From contig JAMJFZ010000199.1 of NCBI GenBank assembly GCA_026225945.1, positions 70,038,501 to 70,102,500 on the forward strand: 64,000 nucleotides of DNA, written 5' to 3'. Positions within the stretch are counted from its first letter, which is position 1; every line of letters begins with the position of its first letter. Below, one piece after another: positions 37,231 through 50,505 of this stretch. The notes below the pieces were generated by a model. It made no database searches, was not told where the DNA came from, and saw only the letters and a program-made list of their open reading frames with translations. The position numbers were made by a program, and so were the translations under genes. This DNA comes from Cricetomys ansorgei. Its lineage: Eukaryota > Chordata > Mammalia > Rodentia > Nesomyidae.

Positions 37231-38369
37231 AGGCTGCTATTGCAGTAAGAAGACCAAAGCAAGGCTAACCTCCAGGGGCTGGAAAGTTAAGAGGCCCAAA
37301 AAGAGCAGATTGTGGTGGTCAGAGACCGCCAGGGATTCCACCTCCTTTCTGCAATCTCAAACACCTTGAGAAGAAGGCCCTTTCTCAAGAAGACTAGGCG
37401 GATATGGTACTAACAAGTAGGATGGACTGGGAAGGACCTTGCTGGACTTTGGTGTGGCCCTGCTATCAGTCCCTCCGGACACTCCACAAGTTGAAGCCTT
37501 GCAAGAGTAACTGGTGTGTACAGAGTGACATGTGCAGTGTGCCTGGGTGGCGAATTGGCTTGAGATACATACGCATGTGCGCACACACACACACATAGTG
37601 GGAAGAGGAGTTGATTGTGACATTGATGGAGGGCACTGATCAGAGGTTTTTGGTTGGGGGGCTACAGAATAGCAGTGTGACTGCTGACACCCATGGGAGA
37701 GTGCTGACAGTGGTTGTGAGTTCATGTTGTTGCTGACCGTGGCCCTGAGGGAAAGGTGCAAACAGCTGGACCAGATGTGTTCTAGGTAGCAATGGTACCA
37801 GTGGTCTTCTCATATGGTGAGTGTGGAAAGTAGCGGGGTCCAGTACAAAAGGTCTTGGATTCAGGCTAGACCAGAAGCAAGAGGCTTGATGCAGAAGCAT
37901 CCTGGTACAGAAGGACACAAGGCAACTTCCCTGAAGTCAGGGCTCCAAGACTCTTGCTGTCAGTGTAGACTCAGGGCTGTCCAACCTTTTGACATTGTAA
38001 CGAGACGCTGTGGTCCACAAATGCTTTGGGACACATTGGTGGCTATCCTGGGATGCATGGAGCTGGTGGGCTGCAGGTTGAACATGTCTGATAGAGGGAC
38101 CCCTTTGGGTGCCTAACAGAGGAGGAACCAGGAATCTTATGATGGAAGGCAAAGCAGCTGAAGAGGCCCGTCTCTACCCGCAGATGGAAATTGGCATGCA
38201 GGGTCACTTTAAAACCCACCTCCTTTTGGCTCTGTCCCTGGCTGGCTCCCCTCTCCTTAGCATCACAGGACAAGAGGTCTTCCCCTAGGTAAGTCTAGAC
38301 CCATCAGACCCAACTGAAGTGGTCCAGTGCCCCACCCCAATTCTTGGAAGGGCCCCAGTCCCTGCTTCT

Positions 38370-38720
38370 GACTCCATCTCTGCCCATCACTCATCCAACC
38401 CACCCACCCACTCAATCACCTATGCATGCATCATCCTTCCATCTGCGTAGCCCACCCAACTATGTAGTCCTCCCCCTAGAACCACCCACAAAATTCACTG
38501 CCCCTCCCCAAGCTGGTTCTGCTCATCTTCACCCACCTCCAAAATTCCACAGACCCTGACCCTGACGGTTACCTGTCCATCCATCCAACCCTCCCGCCAG
38601 CTTCAACCTACATTCACCTGCCTCCTCCACTCACACACCTATCGGTCTGTGCACAGCCCCTAACTCCTCTTCTCCATCCATCCGTTTGTCGATCCATCAC
38701 CCGCCACCCAGATGCAGCCA
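38370..38720. repeat. CCAT/CCAC pyrimidine-rich low-complexity tract
   Basis: Repeated CATCC, CCACCCAC and CCATCC words with little G run up to the edge of the CpG island. No coding signal. Confidence 0.6.
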
Positions 38721-38906
38721 CTCCCCTGCTCCTGGAAGAGACCGGAGAGCACAGTCCCAACTCTTGGCTTTCCTGCTGCGTGGGGCAGGAGCTGGCTGTC
38801 CTAGGTGCGCGCGCCTGTGCGTCGAACCCCTTCTCCGTGATCCCGCTCCCCTCCCCCAACCCGCCCCCCGCTCCCGCTCCCCCTCTAATGTGTGATCTGG
38901 AAGCTC

Positions 38907-38913
38907 TATAAAG
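38907..38913 (+). promoter_or_regulatory. Adgrb1: TATA box of Adgrb1
   Basis: TATAAAG lies at the upstream edge of the CpG island, on the + strand, placing a start site near 38935-38942. A TATA box inside a CpG island is less common than a TATA-less promoter. The start site is inferred from usual spacing. Confidence 0.55.
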
Positions 38914-38936
38914 CCTGATGTAATCCGTAATGCAGT

Positions 38937-39580
38937 CTCTGGCTCCCGATTCGGGATCCAGTTTCAGAGAGCGAGAGATTGGGGAGCGCCGGCAGCCGGG
39001 CGGGGGAGCAGCTCGCCTCTCTCCTCCTCCTTCCCCGCGTCCTCGGCCTCCTCCTCCTTCTGCCCGCGCCGCCCCGCCCCCGGCTCCGCTCGGCTCGACG
39101 CCCCCCCCCCCTCCTCAGGAAGGGAAAAAAGGCGAGAAGAGCCGGGCAGGCGAGAGGACCGGAGCGGCGGCGCGGCCGGAGAGGGAGCGGCGGGCGCAGG
39201 CGGCAGCGGCGGCGGGCACGGCGTTGGCGGCGGCCCCGGCGGAGCGAGCGGAGCGGGCGAGCCGGCGGCACAGGCGTCCGCGCCGCGTCCTGGCCCGGCT
39301 CGGGGCCCGTGCGTCCCGCATAGCCCGCACCCGGGGCATCCGGACCCTCCTGGAACCGGGGGGCTCCGCCAGGCAGGGGGTGGGGAGGAGCCTGCGAGCG
39401 CCCGCGGGTGCGCTCTTGGGAACGTCTTGGCGGGGCCCGGAGCGGGTCGGGGGCGGCAGCGACAGTAGCCCCGGCTCCGGTCGGGCGCGCGGCTCGGCCG
39501 CTGGCGACGCGGTGCGCTCCGGGGGCTTTTCAAGTCGCTGGATCAAGTCCTCGCCAGCGGGGCCTCTGCTGCTGGGGAAG
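38937..39580 (+). other. Adgrb1: Adgrb1 exon 1 (5'UTR, predicted)
   Basis: The start is estimated from the TATA box at 38907. The end is a strong donor, GGGGAAG|GTAAGG, at 39580/39581. The exon is very GC-rich with CCG/GGC runs and contains no ATG from 38937 to its end, as expected of a leader exon. An ATG at 38930 lies just upstream of the predicted start site. Joining exon 1 to exon 2 at 51126 is inference from the splice sites and from the usual Adgrb1 structure with the ATG in exon 2. Confidence 0.65.
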
Positions 39581-42500
39581 GTAAGGAAGGCTCCGGAGGG
39601 GGTTGGGGGCACGGAAGGAGGGGGCGTCTCGCGTTGGGAGGGGGTCGGGGGAGGGATGGCCTCCCGGACTTCCCAACTTCGCCGTTTGGGGCTTCGCAGC
39701 TCCCAGGTTTGGGCTCGGAGCTCGGGAGTTTGAACACCCCCCCCCCAGCCCCCTTCCTTCTTCAGCGGCGGCAACGGAATCTGGCAGGTTCCTGCGCGCC
39801 CGCATTGGGCGGGCTGAGGAGGGGGCGCCCTGGACGTGGGAGAGGCTCCTTGGTGCTCCTCATCTTTCCCTCATCCTCACCCTCACCAGGCAGAGCCAGG
39901 CCAATCTGGCAGGCTGGGCCGGGTAAGGACCCCTGTTCTATAACCGGCACAGACCGGGAGTGCGCTAGGGAAGGCGTTCCCGTGGTGCCCCGACACACAG
40001 ATGCTGGCAGGGGTTCTAGCTCCCTATGCCGGTCCAAGGGGAGGCTCCCGAGAAACAACCCAGTGTGTCCCCTCATTCCCTGATCTTACCCAGAGCCCGT
40101 TACATATATTGTAGGGCCCGGCTGCATTTTCCCGGCTGCACAGAGCTGGAGGCGGGCACAGAAGCCCCCAGACTCCCCCTCACAGCTCTCACCTACAAAC
40201 CCGACAATGGCAGAGGAGACCCCCGGAGGCTTATCTCCAAATTCGGGAAAAGGGCTACCCTCGTGCCCCCACCATCACAACTGACACGCGCAAACGCCCT
40301 AGCTCGTTCCCTCCCGGTGTTCTTTTCTGTTCGGTTGGAGAGGCGGCGCAGATAGGCTGCCCTGAACTTTAGGTCGGCCCGCTGCCCTCTCTGACCGAAG
40401 CAGCCGGACTGGGCTCCGAGCACTCCCGGTTGCCTTTCTCCAGTGGGCAGAGGCCACCGGCCTCCGCGGCCGCTGCGCTCTTACGGAGCTGCGTGCCGCT
40501 GCCTCGAGGAATGAGCACGGCCCCCGCCCCCTCCTAAGAGGCTGAGGGCAGGGGATCCGGCCCGGAGCCCTTTCCCCTGGTCCTCTGCGCAGCCTGAGCA
40601 GGGCAGAGAGCATCCCTGGTCTCGGGAGGGGGCGGCGGAACGGAGAATCGCCGCGAAGCGAGGTGGCTAGAGGGCTGGTCGGAGGCTGCGGCTCTGTGCT
40701 CTGGTCCCTCCGCCTGGCCGCGGTGGCTCCTGCTTGGTCACTCCCAGGCAGCACAGAAGGCTGCACCAGTCTGGCACCCTCTCGGGCCTGTTGGGCACCC
40801 TTACCCTTTCCACTTTTTATTTTGGGCTTCCAAGTTTCTCTGAGCGCTCGGACCGGGCTAGGACTAGACTAGCCCTAATCCACTCCTTCAGCGCCCCTTT
40901 CCTCCCAGAAGTCCCCATCACGTTCCTCTCCCCTGGGTCTGGAGCTCAGATTCCTTAGCGGCAACTCCGAGGGAGTTGAAAGGCATGAAGGCGCGTGGGT
41001 GGGCACGGGGCGCGCACTCCCGCCCCAAAGGAGCCGCTTGGCATACGTGTTGGGGAGGGGGTTGGGAGGTCTGCGTGTCTCCTCCACCCTGGGGACCCAA
41101 GGAGACCCTCTGTGCCCTGCTATGTAGCCACAAACACACGCCCCTCCTTGTGAGAGCTACTGCAGGGGCACAAACAGCAGGCGGAGGCGTGAGGAGAGAG
41201 GCGGGGGTCCTTTTTCATTATCTGCGAGGCAGTACCCCGTATTTGGGATCCGGGAAAGCGAATGTAACATTTCCCAGAACCTTCAAGCCTTCCATTTCTC
41301 TGACAGCCCTGCAGCAGCGGCAGCAGCAGCAAGGGAGGTCGAGGAGGTAGCTGCTCCCTCCCGACCGCGGGTGGCCTCCAAACTCTGCGCTCGGGCGCCG
41401 CCGGGGTGCCATAGGGTCTGGCTTTGAGTACCCAAGCAAGGTCAAGCAGACGAAGGAGGGGACAAGGGCTCCTGAGCGCGTCCCCGCGCGCGGAGATTTG
41501 GGGCCTTGGAAGGGGTTGTGGGGAGCCCGCCGAGGCAGTCCCTCGAGCCCAACGCGGGCTCCCGGTCCCGAGAGGTGGATATAGAGCGAGTTCGAGGATC
41601 CCGGAGCGCCGAGCGCCCCGCACGGGGCCCTGCGCCCTCCCTTTCCCCTTGATCGCAGCTTTTCGGCACTGCCTTCAGACTTGTTGCGCTTCGATCTGGG
41701 GACTGGAGACCGGCGGGGTAGCTCCGGAGCCCGCGAGGCCGGGGTAGAGCCCCAAGGCCAAGGATGCGCCAAGGCGGTGCGCGACTCCGCGGACGCGCGA
41801 TGCGCTGAGAGCGCGAGCAGGGAGTTTGCTGCCTCGGATCCGAGAGAAGGACGCTTGTCCCCGCCTCGATCCCGCGCGGGGGCGGAGAGGAGGCGATTTC
41901 GTCGCCTTCGGCTTCATACCACACTCCTATGGACCTTGGGCCGCGGAGGGGCCGCCGCCAAGTTGCAGAGCCCTCCAAGACCCTTCCTTTGCTTATAAGC
42001 TCTTGGGCCTCGGTGGCTGAGACCGCGAAATGGGAACGCGCATTATGTTCTTGGAATGCTTGCAGTCCCGACCCCTTGCGCTCATCCAGAGAGCCGACGT
42101 TCCGGGTCCGCAGTGTGCTGGGTCTGCGGCGTCCAGGCAGGCCCGGTTCCGAGGCGGCTCTGCGCCTGCGGACACAGCGATTAGGCCAGAGAGCAGCGGG
42201 CCCCAGGCAGGGCCCTGCGAGCGGCAGGGGCCTGGGCAGCTTCCCATGGCGCCCTGGTCTCCTGGCTGCCCGCCTGGCCCAGTTCTGCCTCCCGGAGCGG
42301 GTCGGGGACGCGGAGTCAGTCCCCTGGGGATGCCGCGGGCTCCAGGCCCAGGCGACCGGCGCCGGGCTGCGGTGGTAGAGGGCGGGAGGGCCCGGCGCGC
42401 TGTCGCCGACGACCAAGAGAGGGCGCCCGCGCCGCGCTGCGCCGCGCCGCGCCGGCCCTGCCCGCCCCTTCCGTCTCCTCCGCCGCGGACCCGCGCTCCA

Positions 42501-44996
42501 GGCCCCATCTTGGGCAACCCCCAGCCGTCCTCTCGTGTCCCTTGGCTCCAGCGGCCAGAGCAAATGATGCATCTGGTGTCTCAGATTGAGCCTGCATCAC
42601 TCTCTCCCAAACTCCCCTGGCTTGCGTGTGCAGTGCACAAGCGTGACTGGTGTTTGTGGGCACGTGTACATATGTGCCAATGGATGCACGTGCCTATGGG
42701 ACAATCTGCAGGCTGAAAGCATATGTGTGTAAGCGTGCAGCCTTCCACATGTGTGTATATACTCCCTCTACATGGAAGGGGCTCTAGCACCCTTCCTCCC
42801 CAAGCAAGTCTGGACCTGAAGGGGTCTGTGAACCTCACCATGCCTAAAAGTCCACCTTCATGGCCCTGTGCTGCCTGAGGTGCAGCTGCACCAAGGCATA
42901 AAGCTGTGAATTCTGGGTAAGCACGGGGTCCCGTGCACAGCCCACATATACACAGAGGAAGTGCTGCACACCGATCACCAGGGTGCCTGCTAGACAGACA
43001 TGCTGGAAGTGTAGGGCGGGCAAAGCCTCCTTCACCAAGTGCTTGGGTTAGTGGGAATATAGCACAGGGGCCTGACAAGCCTTCAGGAGTTGAGGCAGCC
43101 CAGAGGTACAACTTCCCTAGGGGAGTCCCTGGAGGGCCACCAATCAGGAGACAAAATGCATGTTCTGTTGAATGGGGCTGCCACACCCCTGACTGCGTGG
43201 CACAGCAGGTATAGGTAAGTTTGTCACCCAGGAGAGTACCCAGGCTGATGGGATCCAAGGTAGCCCACCTGCCAGCGTGCAACAGACATACAGATATCCT
43301 GCAGAGAGACACACAGAAGGCTCACACACCACTGCCCAAACCCTGTGCCTGCTGTGGACTCACTGGGACTCATGTCGGCACAAGTACACAGCAAGTGGAA
43401 CGTATTTCACATGTGCCTGGGTGAGTCCACACGTACACAGGGAGTATTCAATGTGCTACAGGCTTCAAGGGATACACTGGTGGTTGGAAAGGTCTGTGTC
43501 ACCCGCTCTAAGGATATCCAGGTAGGGAAAAACATGCTTCTGGTCTCCAGCACCCTGTGCCAGACAGGTTGTGGCTGTTTCCACCCCACAGTCCATAAAC
43601 ACACCCATCTCCTTGCACCCTTCGCTCCCTCATCACCTTCTGTTCATCACCGGCTGGCATCATATCCATCTCTCAGGTTCTTATCACCCTATCCTACCTC
43701 ACCCCAACCATCACCCCTACCATGTCATGCCCATGCACAAATTGTCCCTCACCACCATCCCTCAACCTCCTCCCTCAGAGCCTTTGGAGGCCCCCAACTT
43801 ATCTACCACCTATCTTCACATTCCCAGGAGGTCCATGGGTCCATGCTAGGTCAATGGTGCTGAGGACCCCCTCAGTCTTGCTACTGAAGGGCCTGTAGCT
43901 GCTGTCAGTCACTTTCTTGAAGAACAGCCTGTAACTGCTGATCTCCTGAGCCTATTGGTCCTTCCTAGGGACCAATGACATTCAGACTCAGCCAGGTGGA
44001 TTCTAGGGAACCTAGAAGCAGCGTTGGGCCATAGGAAGAACCCAGGCAGAGGATGGCAAAGCCCTCGTGCCTATCTCACCCGGCTGCTGATTACTTTTGG
44101 AGGGCTGACTTTTGGCTGGGACATTGAATTGAAGGGCATGTGGATTGACAGAAAAATAGAGGAAGGGACCCAAGGTATGTATGGCCCTTGGGGTTCTCCA
44201 GACCATATGAGGACAGTCTGGACTCTCATGGCTGACTTTGATAGGTTTGGTTGTAGGGATACTGAGGGAAGGGCACAAAGTCCAAGGCCTACCTGCTGAC
44301 ATCCATGCTCTGCCCTTTCCATGCCTGGTCACCCATAGTAGGCCAGAAGTCACAGAATGGAAACCTCACCATGCTCTTTGGCACTGTGACTGTAGACCAG
44401 CGACAGTCCTGCCGTGATGGGTGGACCATGGGGGCGGGTTGTCAGAGTGAGATCGGCAGAGGGTATGGAAGACCAGACTTGGTGGCATGGGTCTCTGAAC
44501 TCATGTTTCAGAATCTGAGTGGAACAGAACATGGCTTCTTCAGAGTTTAGGAGATGCCCTTTGAGCCTGTGCCCTGCTTGTCTTCCACATGCTCCTTGCC
44601 GCCCAGCCTGGGACACCCTCCCCTCCCCCATGAAGCCTGGTCACCATGCTGGTGGCTCTGGCAGCATCCTCCTGTGACCACAGCACTGACCCCACGGCCA
44701 TAACCTTGCTCCTCCGTACCACACACTTGTGCGCCCCTGTGCTCCTCGCACCCTCGTACCTGGCCATTCACTCATGTACTGTTCAGCGTACTGAGATTTC
44801 ACACTTGGGCTTACACACAATGCCATGTGTATACCTCACGGCACACTCACAATACTACACACACACTGTGCACACAACACCTAGACTTATAACTTAGGGA
44901 TCCAAGCACACACTGTCCACATACACATGCATACACACATCCTCATATATACCATAGGTGCACCCACACACTCAGAACTGTGTGAGTCATACCCTA

Positions 44997-44997
44997 C

Positions 44998-45039
<42 letters not shown>

Positions 45040-45048
45040 ATACATCCT
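44997..45048. repeat. (CA)n microsatellite
   Basis: About 17 uninterrupted CA units are followed by ATACACATACAT. Preceded from about 44810 by dispersed ACAC words. Confidence 0.93.
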
Positions 45049-46703
45049 GGTCCCTCAGTGCTTAGCTGCCCATCCGCAGAACATGTCCTCGCTTCCTTAG
45101 CCTTGCCCTCCCAAGCAAGCTGCTCCTAGTTGCCCTTGGTAGTAGCTGGGGTGGGGCTTGCTCTCCAAGCCATAACCTCCCCCTATACCCCCCACCAGAG
45201 CACTGGCTTAAAAAAGTAAGTTCTACTGTAGCTGGAGAGAAGTGGCCACTTAGGAGACTTGCCAAAGGTCTCAACACTGGACCATTCTCCCCTCTTTCCT
45301 CTACCTAGCACCGTGGTTCTGCCAGCAGAAGCCCTGCCTGCCTGCCATAGCTTCAGACCTGCCCTGGCATTTCTTGGGCCTGAGCAACAGGAAGGAGGCA
45401 TGGTGTGGGCACAGGCCAAGGGAGTAGGCATATGGAGTGCCTTTAGTGCCAGGTGGGTTAAGGAGATGGATACTAGACAGGAAGGGGTCAGGGTTCAATG
45501 GGCAGTGGGGTGTGAGGTGAGGTGTGAAGTCTCTTTCTTCCTAAGGGACCCAGCTATTGCTCAGCTTCCCTGTGGTGACGATGACTATTGTGCTGCCCTC
45601 TCTGGGTGGTCTAAACCAAGGTGGATGTGCACTGGCCTAGAGAAGAGCTGGGCCCAGGAAGAGCCCCTCTAGACACTGCCAGAGTGGTCCCATGTTCTGT
45701 CTGATCTTTTCCTCCTGGCAGTTCAGCCTGGTTTCCAGCCACATCCCCTGAGTGGCTCCTATGTCACGGAGAGCAAGAGCTTGGTGGATCTGGGTTTGCT
45801 GGCTCCGATGAGTTGGGTGGGTCCTGCTCCTGTTTCTGGGTCTTCTGTCCCACGTCCCTTGTGAGACTGATGTATGGACCATCCCGCTTCACTGTGGGTA
45901 GAGCCTTGTCAAGAGGCCTGGCTGGCCCAGGCTGCACCAGGCAGGTGGGCTTGAGGCCATGGCTGGGCGGCAATCCATGCAGATACCAGTCTTTGTCTTT
46001 GTACCCCCAGGAAGGCTTCTCACAGACACTTGGCCCCCTCCAGCCCTGAGTCCTGAGGGCTTCACACAGGTTGCTCTGAGCCCACATCAGAGGCCCACTA
46101 GGCTCCCCACAGGCAGGTGGCGGTGCCATCTCTGCAACTGGTGACCGTGGCCCGGAAGACCCACGGAGCAGGGGTAGGGGGAGCACTGTAAGCAAGGAGG
46201 ACACCCACCCCTGTCTCCTGGGCAGTCCTCAGTGCCCAGGGTGCCTGCCCCTCCCCCATTGCAGCCTCATCTAGTACACAGGCAGGCACTGTTTGGAGGC
46301 CGCAGGACTACAGAGTGGCTTTTGTGGCTGGTGTCTAGGATGCCATTGGCAGCCTGGGGTGGGGAGGGGACACGAGGCCCAGGCCCTTATTTGATCTGTT
46401 GATATGGGCTAGCGCAGGGCCTTGAGAAGAGATGGACACACTGAGGCTGGAGAAGGGCTTCTGACAGCATTTCTTTTCATACCCCGGAACATGGTGTGGA
46501 GATCAAGTTACTAGGCCTGATTGCTCTGTGTGCGTGCCTGCATGGGTGTGCTGTTTGAGTTTACACTGGTGTGGTTGCTTCCTAGGCTGGGATAGATCTC
46601 TGTGGGAATCCCTGGCCTTTGGGTATGGCCTGGAGCAGATAGCTCCCTCCCTAGTGCTCCAAAGACTTGAATCTAGGGTCATGAGGGGCCGTGCCTATTC
46701 TTG

Positions 46704-46719
46704 CCTGCAGGTGGCGCTG
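46704..46719 (+). promoter_or_regulatory. CTCF-like motif
   Basis: CCTGCAGGTGGCGCTG fits the CTCF core (AGGTGGCGC). Located in Adgrb1 intron 1. Motif only. Confidence 0.4.
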
Positions 46720-48034
46720 AGGGAGCCAAGTCACTGAACCCTTTTTCTCCTCTCCTATTCCTGCTCTTCCCTCCACCTGCTGAGGCATCTATGAATTCCA
46801 TCCAAGGGACCTCCCTACTGACACCCTACTTCCACCTCCTTACCTCTGAGGCTTCCCTGGGAGGCCTAGAGGATGCTGAGTTCTGTAGAGGAGGGTCTGC
46901 CTTCTCTGCAGAACAATGGTGGCTAAACACTAGGAAGAGCTTCCTGGAAATAGAACAATTGGGCCTGGGGAAAGGTGTTGGGAGAAAGGGGCCTGTGGAG
47001 GATTTGGTACAGATTGGACACTGTCTCTGGGAGCTAGAGAGGTAGAAGGGCATATATTCTTCTCACTGTTACTCTAACCTGGAGATAGAGACTCTACCAG
47101 AGAGAGAGCCAGCGATGGCCTTATATTAAGTTGGGAACATCTAACCTGAGGAGCCCTCGACCACTTGGCATGGGAGGCATGAACCATCTCTAGCCTGTCT
47201 TGAAGCTTGGAGGCTCTAAAATTCTGTGGGCTGCCCATGACAGAACAGGCTGCAGCTCCCTTTGGGATTCCTGATGGATGCTTGCTTGGAACATCCCTGG
47301 GGAGTGAGGCTGGCAAACTCCTGCCAGGGTTGCCAGGCATTCACCAGGGAAGTACAGAGCACGACCTTGGGAGGTTTGGGGCTCAGGCAGCCTGGTCCAG
47401 CCCTGGGGAACCCAAGTACCCTCTTAAGGAGCAGCCTATGTACTAGCTGTGGCAGAGGGGAGGGGCGCGGCCTAGGTAGGGCAGAGGATCTCTGTGCATG
47501 CTACAGTGGCTGCAGGGCCACTTCCCGTGGGGAAGCATATGACTCAGCTGTCCTCTTCCCCTTGCTCCTGGCCACCGAGGCTTTCTGAAACTCACCATCC
47601 AGTTGAGTCGTCCTTTCCCAGCCAGACTGGCTCAGCTCCCCCTGGACAGCCTGGTGGGTGTACCTCTAAGGCTGGGATCGCCAGAACATCGTATGAGCAT
47701 ACCTGGCTTGTGCTTATAAACATGCACACATGTGTAGACCGGGCTTACGCAGACATGTGTGAATGCAGTCATACAAGGAACACATGACTGTCCCACCTCC
47801 CCAGTTCAGTGAGGGCCACCACCTGCCCCCGACTTGCCCACTAGTCATTCCCAGTGACCCTCTATCCAAATAATAAGGGTCTTCTCCCTCCCTCTTTGCC
47901 ATTATGTCTCCTGAAGCCACAAATACCTGTAATGGAGAGCAGATGAGGCCTGAACCACAACTTACTCTCAGCACCCAACTTGGGCTCTGCCCTCCAAGAT
48001 GCCAATCTTCAATCCCTGAGCCTCATCTAGCCCC

Positions 48035-48050
48035 TACCAGCAGGGGGCCA
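48035..48050 (+). promoter_or_regulatory. CTCF-like motif
   Basis: TACCAGCAGGGGGCCA is one of the best CTCF core matches in the window and lies forward in intron 1. A reverse-oriented match lies at 60329, so the two would be convergent around exon 2. Confidence 0.45.
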
Positions 48051-49859
48051 ATCCCTGTTGCGGCCTACTCAGAGTTCTCTACTAGAGGGCTTGTTTGGGC
48101 TGAGAAGGAGGAGAGGGGACTTGTAGGAAGAGCCAGGCAGATGAGTGCAGACGCCTCACTCAAGGACCACTAGGGACAGGTTGGGGCACAGGAAAGGGCC
48201 CAGTGAGCTGTCATCCAGACTTCTTCCTAGACCTTCCTTGTGACAGAGTACAGCCAGGCCCTGCAATGGCTCTCGCTCATGTTGGCTGTGATGTTTCTGG
48301 GCCACCTGTGCCTTTTCTGAAACTGCAGATGGGGCAAGCTCAAGTCTAAGATGCTTTACGGGATGCCAGGGCACCTGAAGAGGCCTGAGCCGTACCACCT
48401 TCCTCCTTTGGTGGTCCTGTGCTCCCTCCCCTACAGGAGTTTTAGGGGACCCTGTTTGAGGACCCTGTATATGGTATTTGTTGAAGGCCTTGGGGCTTTC
48501 CAGGGGTATGGTTGCCAGACAGGACACTGGGCATCACCCTCACCTGCCCCTTCTCCCATCCCTCTCGCGGGGACCTTCTATATCCTTAATAACCAGTCCA
48601 GAAATGTTCCCTCTCGGTCGTCTATCTCAGTTCTGGATCTAGGCCCTTCTTCCTGCCTCCTCTGTGGCTTCTTTTTGCCCGCAGCCTGCAAGTGAGCCCC
48701 TGGCTGCCTGGTGGCTCATTTAAGGGACAGCTTTGTGGCTACACTGCCACTAGCCTCCATGGCTACTTCTTGTCCCTGGAACAGACATTGGGAACCTAAG
48801 TCCCTGGCCAGTACTCAAGGAGTGGTTGGCCATCCTACAGGAGTTGACCAGTTTGGCCAGCAGGAACACTAGGAGGGCCTGTGCTCAGCCAGTGTCCTAG
48901 TGTCCTGGAATGGTGGCAAGTGAGAGCAAGGAAGGGATCCTCTGTGGATATTATTAGCCATCTGTGAAATGGATCCAAAACAAGAGCCCTTAGGCTCTCT
49001 ACTGCAGTGACAGAGTACCAGCACAGGGCATGGTGCACCATGCACTGCCCTTCCAAGAACTGAGATGAACTTGCCTGTGTTTCTTGCCAAGCTGACCCTT
49101 GGAGGCCAGTGCCACAATCCACATGGCTCTATGGATACCACTAATACCCCCATTCAGCCTGACTAGGTGGGAGCACAGAATTTACCTGAGGCCATGTCTG
49201 TTTTCCAGATGGGATGCCCGAAGCCTGGGCGGGGGGTGCTTGTATCTGATCACAGATTTGGAGGTGAGGTCTCCCGAACCAATGCCCTCTTACGAGGAGA
49301 GAGCCCAGGAGGCTTTCAAGCTATGTAGGCCCTATGGTATGGATTTGGGAGTGATCACAGCATTGAGTTATGGCTCACATGATAGCCTAGGCTTCTAGGG
49401 TGTAATGAATCTGGCTGGCCTGTGGTGAGGTAGCAACAGCATGGGAGGTTGTACCAGGTTTGGCTAAGTGTTTTCTCCAGACCTTACCAACATTACCCTG
49501 GGCCTGCTGCTCACCTCTGCTTTTCATGTGGGAGAGTATTCCCCTGGGGTGGGGTTTTTCTGAGGGATGGATATCAGGAGCAACAGAGTTGGGGGCAGAC
49601 TATGGGACCCTGGCCATCGTCTCTCTGGTTCAGATATGGAGAGGATGATCAGGAAGGCTCAGAGGCCACCTCAAAAGTCATCCCTAAAGGTGTTTACCTC
49701 AGAGCTGGCAGAGGTAGAGATAGGAGATAGAGGAATGCTTCCCAGTGGGCTCGGAGTGCAGGGTTAGAAGTTAGCAATGCAGATTTGAACTTTTTAAAGA
49801 CCTCATGGGGCTGGCATGTGTGCACTTTGACCCTCTTTATGGGAGCAGCTGGGGTCCTG

Positions 49860-49940
49860 CACATTTTATAGAGGTGCAAACTGAGGCTCTGTGAGGACTG
49901 TCTAGCTACAGGCATCCTGGCTTCTAGGCTTCTATCCGCT
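49860..49940 (-). mobile_element. MIR SINE remnant, antisense
   Basis: ATTTTATAGAGGTGCAAACTG and GAGGCTCTGTGAGGACTGTC follow the antisense MIR pattern. Confidence 0.55.
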
Positions 49941-50427
49941 CAGAACCTCCACCCAGGCTGGGGCTGGACCTGAAGGCTTCTGCCTGCCATGGAGGCAGTC
50001 TAGGAAGGACGCCAGGATGGAATGCAGAGCCGTGACTGACCTTGAGTCGCTGGTCAGTTGGGCCAAGGCTGCAGGACATGGAGAGTCCCTGGGGTGAGGG
50101 CAGGCTGCTACATGCGCAGGGTCAGCAGAGCCAAGGTATCTGCATCCAGAGGCTGAGAGGGCAAGGAAAGAATGGCCTGGCTGAGACCTCCCTTCTCCCC
50201 CCTAATGGTTCAGCTGTGGAGGGATAGTGGGGAAACCAACCGATGCCTTCAACAAGGCAGGTCTGGGATGGATGGCACACAGCATGCCGAGCCCAGGCTA
50301 GTTCTCAAGTCCTTGCCCTGGGGAGTGCACAGGGAATCACCCAGTGGCGCCACTTCTGCAGGTGGAAGGTTTTCCCCAGAGGCATTATTAGCTCAGTTAG
50401 GCCAGATTTGGGGTTGTGTTCTCTTAC

Positions 50428-50505
50428 CCACTCCCTGTAACCTTGAGGAAGCCACATAGTCTCTGTGCCCCAGCTTCCTCCTTACGAAATTTGGGGTAAC
50501 TGTAT
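50428..50505 (+). mobile_element. MIR SINE remnant
   Basis: CTGTAACCTTGAGGAAGCCAC and CTCTGTGCCCCAGCTTCCTC match the MIR core and 3' part. Confidence 0.6.

Larger units (their letters stand above)
38850..42550. promoter_or_regulatory. Adgrb1: large CpG island of the Adgrb1 promoter
   Basis: Three CpG-dense lobes can be distinguished: about 38.85-39.55 kb (promoter and exon 1), about 39.8-40.75 kb, and about 41.33-42.53 kb (downstream, in intron 1). Long stop-free frames on both strands (up to about 376 codons) arise from the GC composition and have no protein-family features. It is known that ADGRB1 is silenced by promoter CpG methylation and MBD2 in glioma, so this island is the expected regulatory target. 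The third lobe may hold an alternative promoter. Confidence 0.85.

Noticed and set aside
38930..39733. 267-codon plus-strand frame starting at an ATG beside the TATA box
   Set aside because: The ATG lies upstream of the predicted start site, the frame runs through the exon 1 donor into the intron, and the composition is GC-driven.
41442..42572. 376-codon stop-free minus-strand frame in the CpG island
   Set aside because: Stop-free because of GC composition. It is Arg/Pro/Gly/Ala-rich with no domain, no periodic codon bias and overlapping long frames on the other strand.
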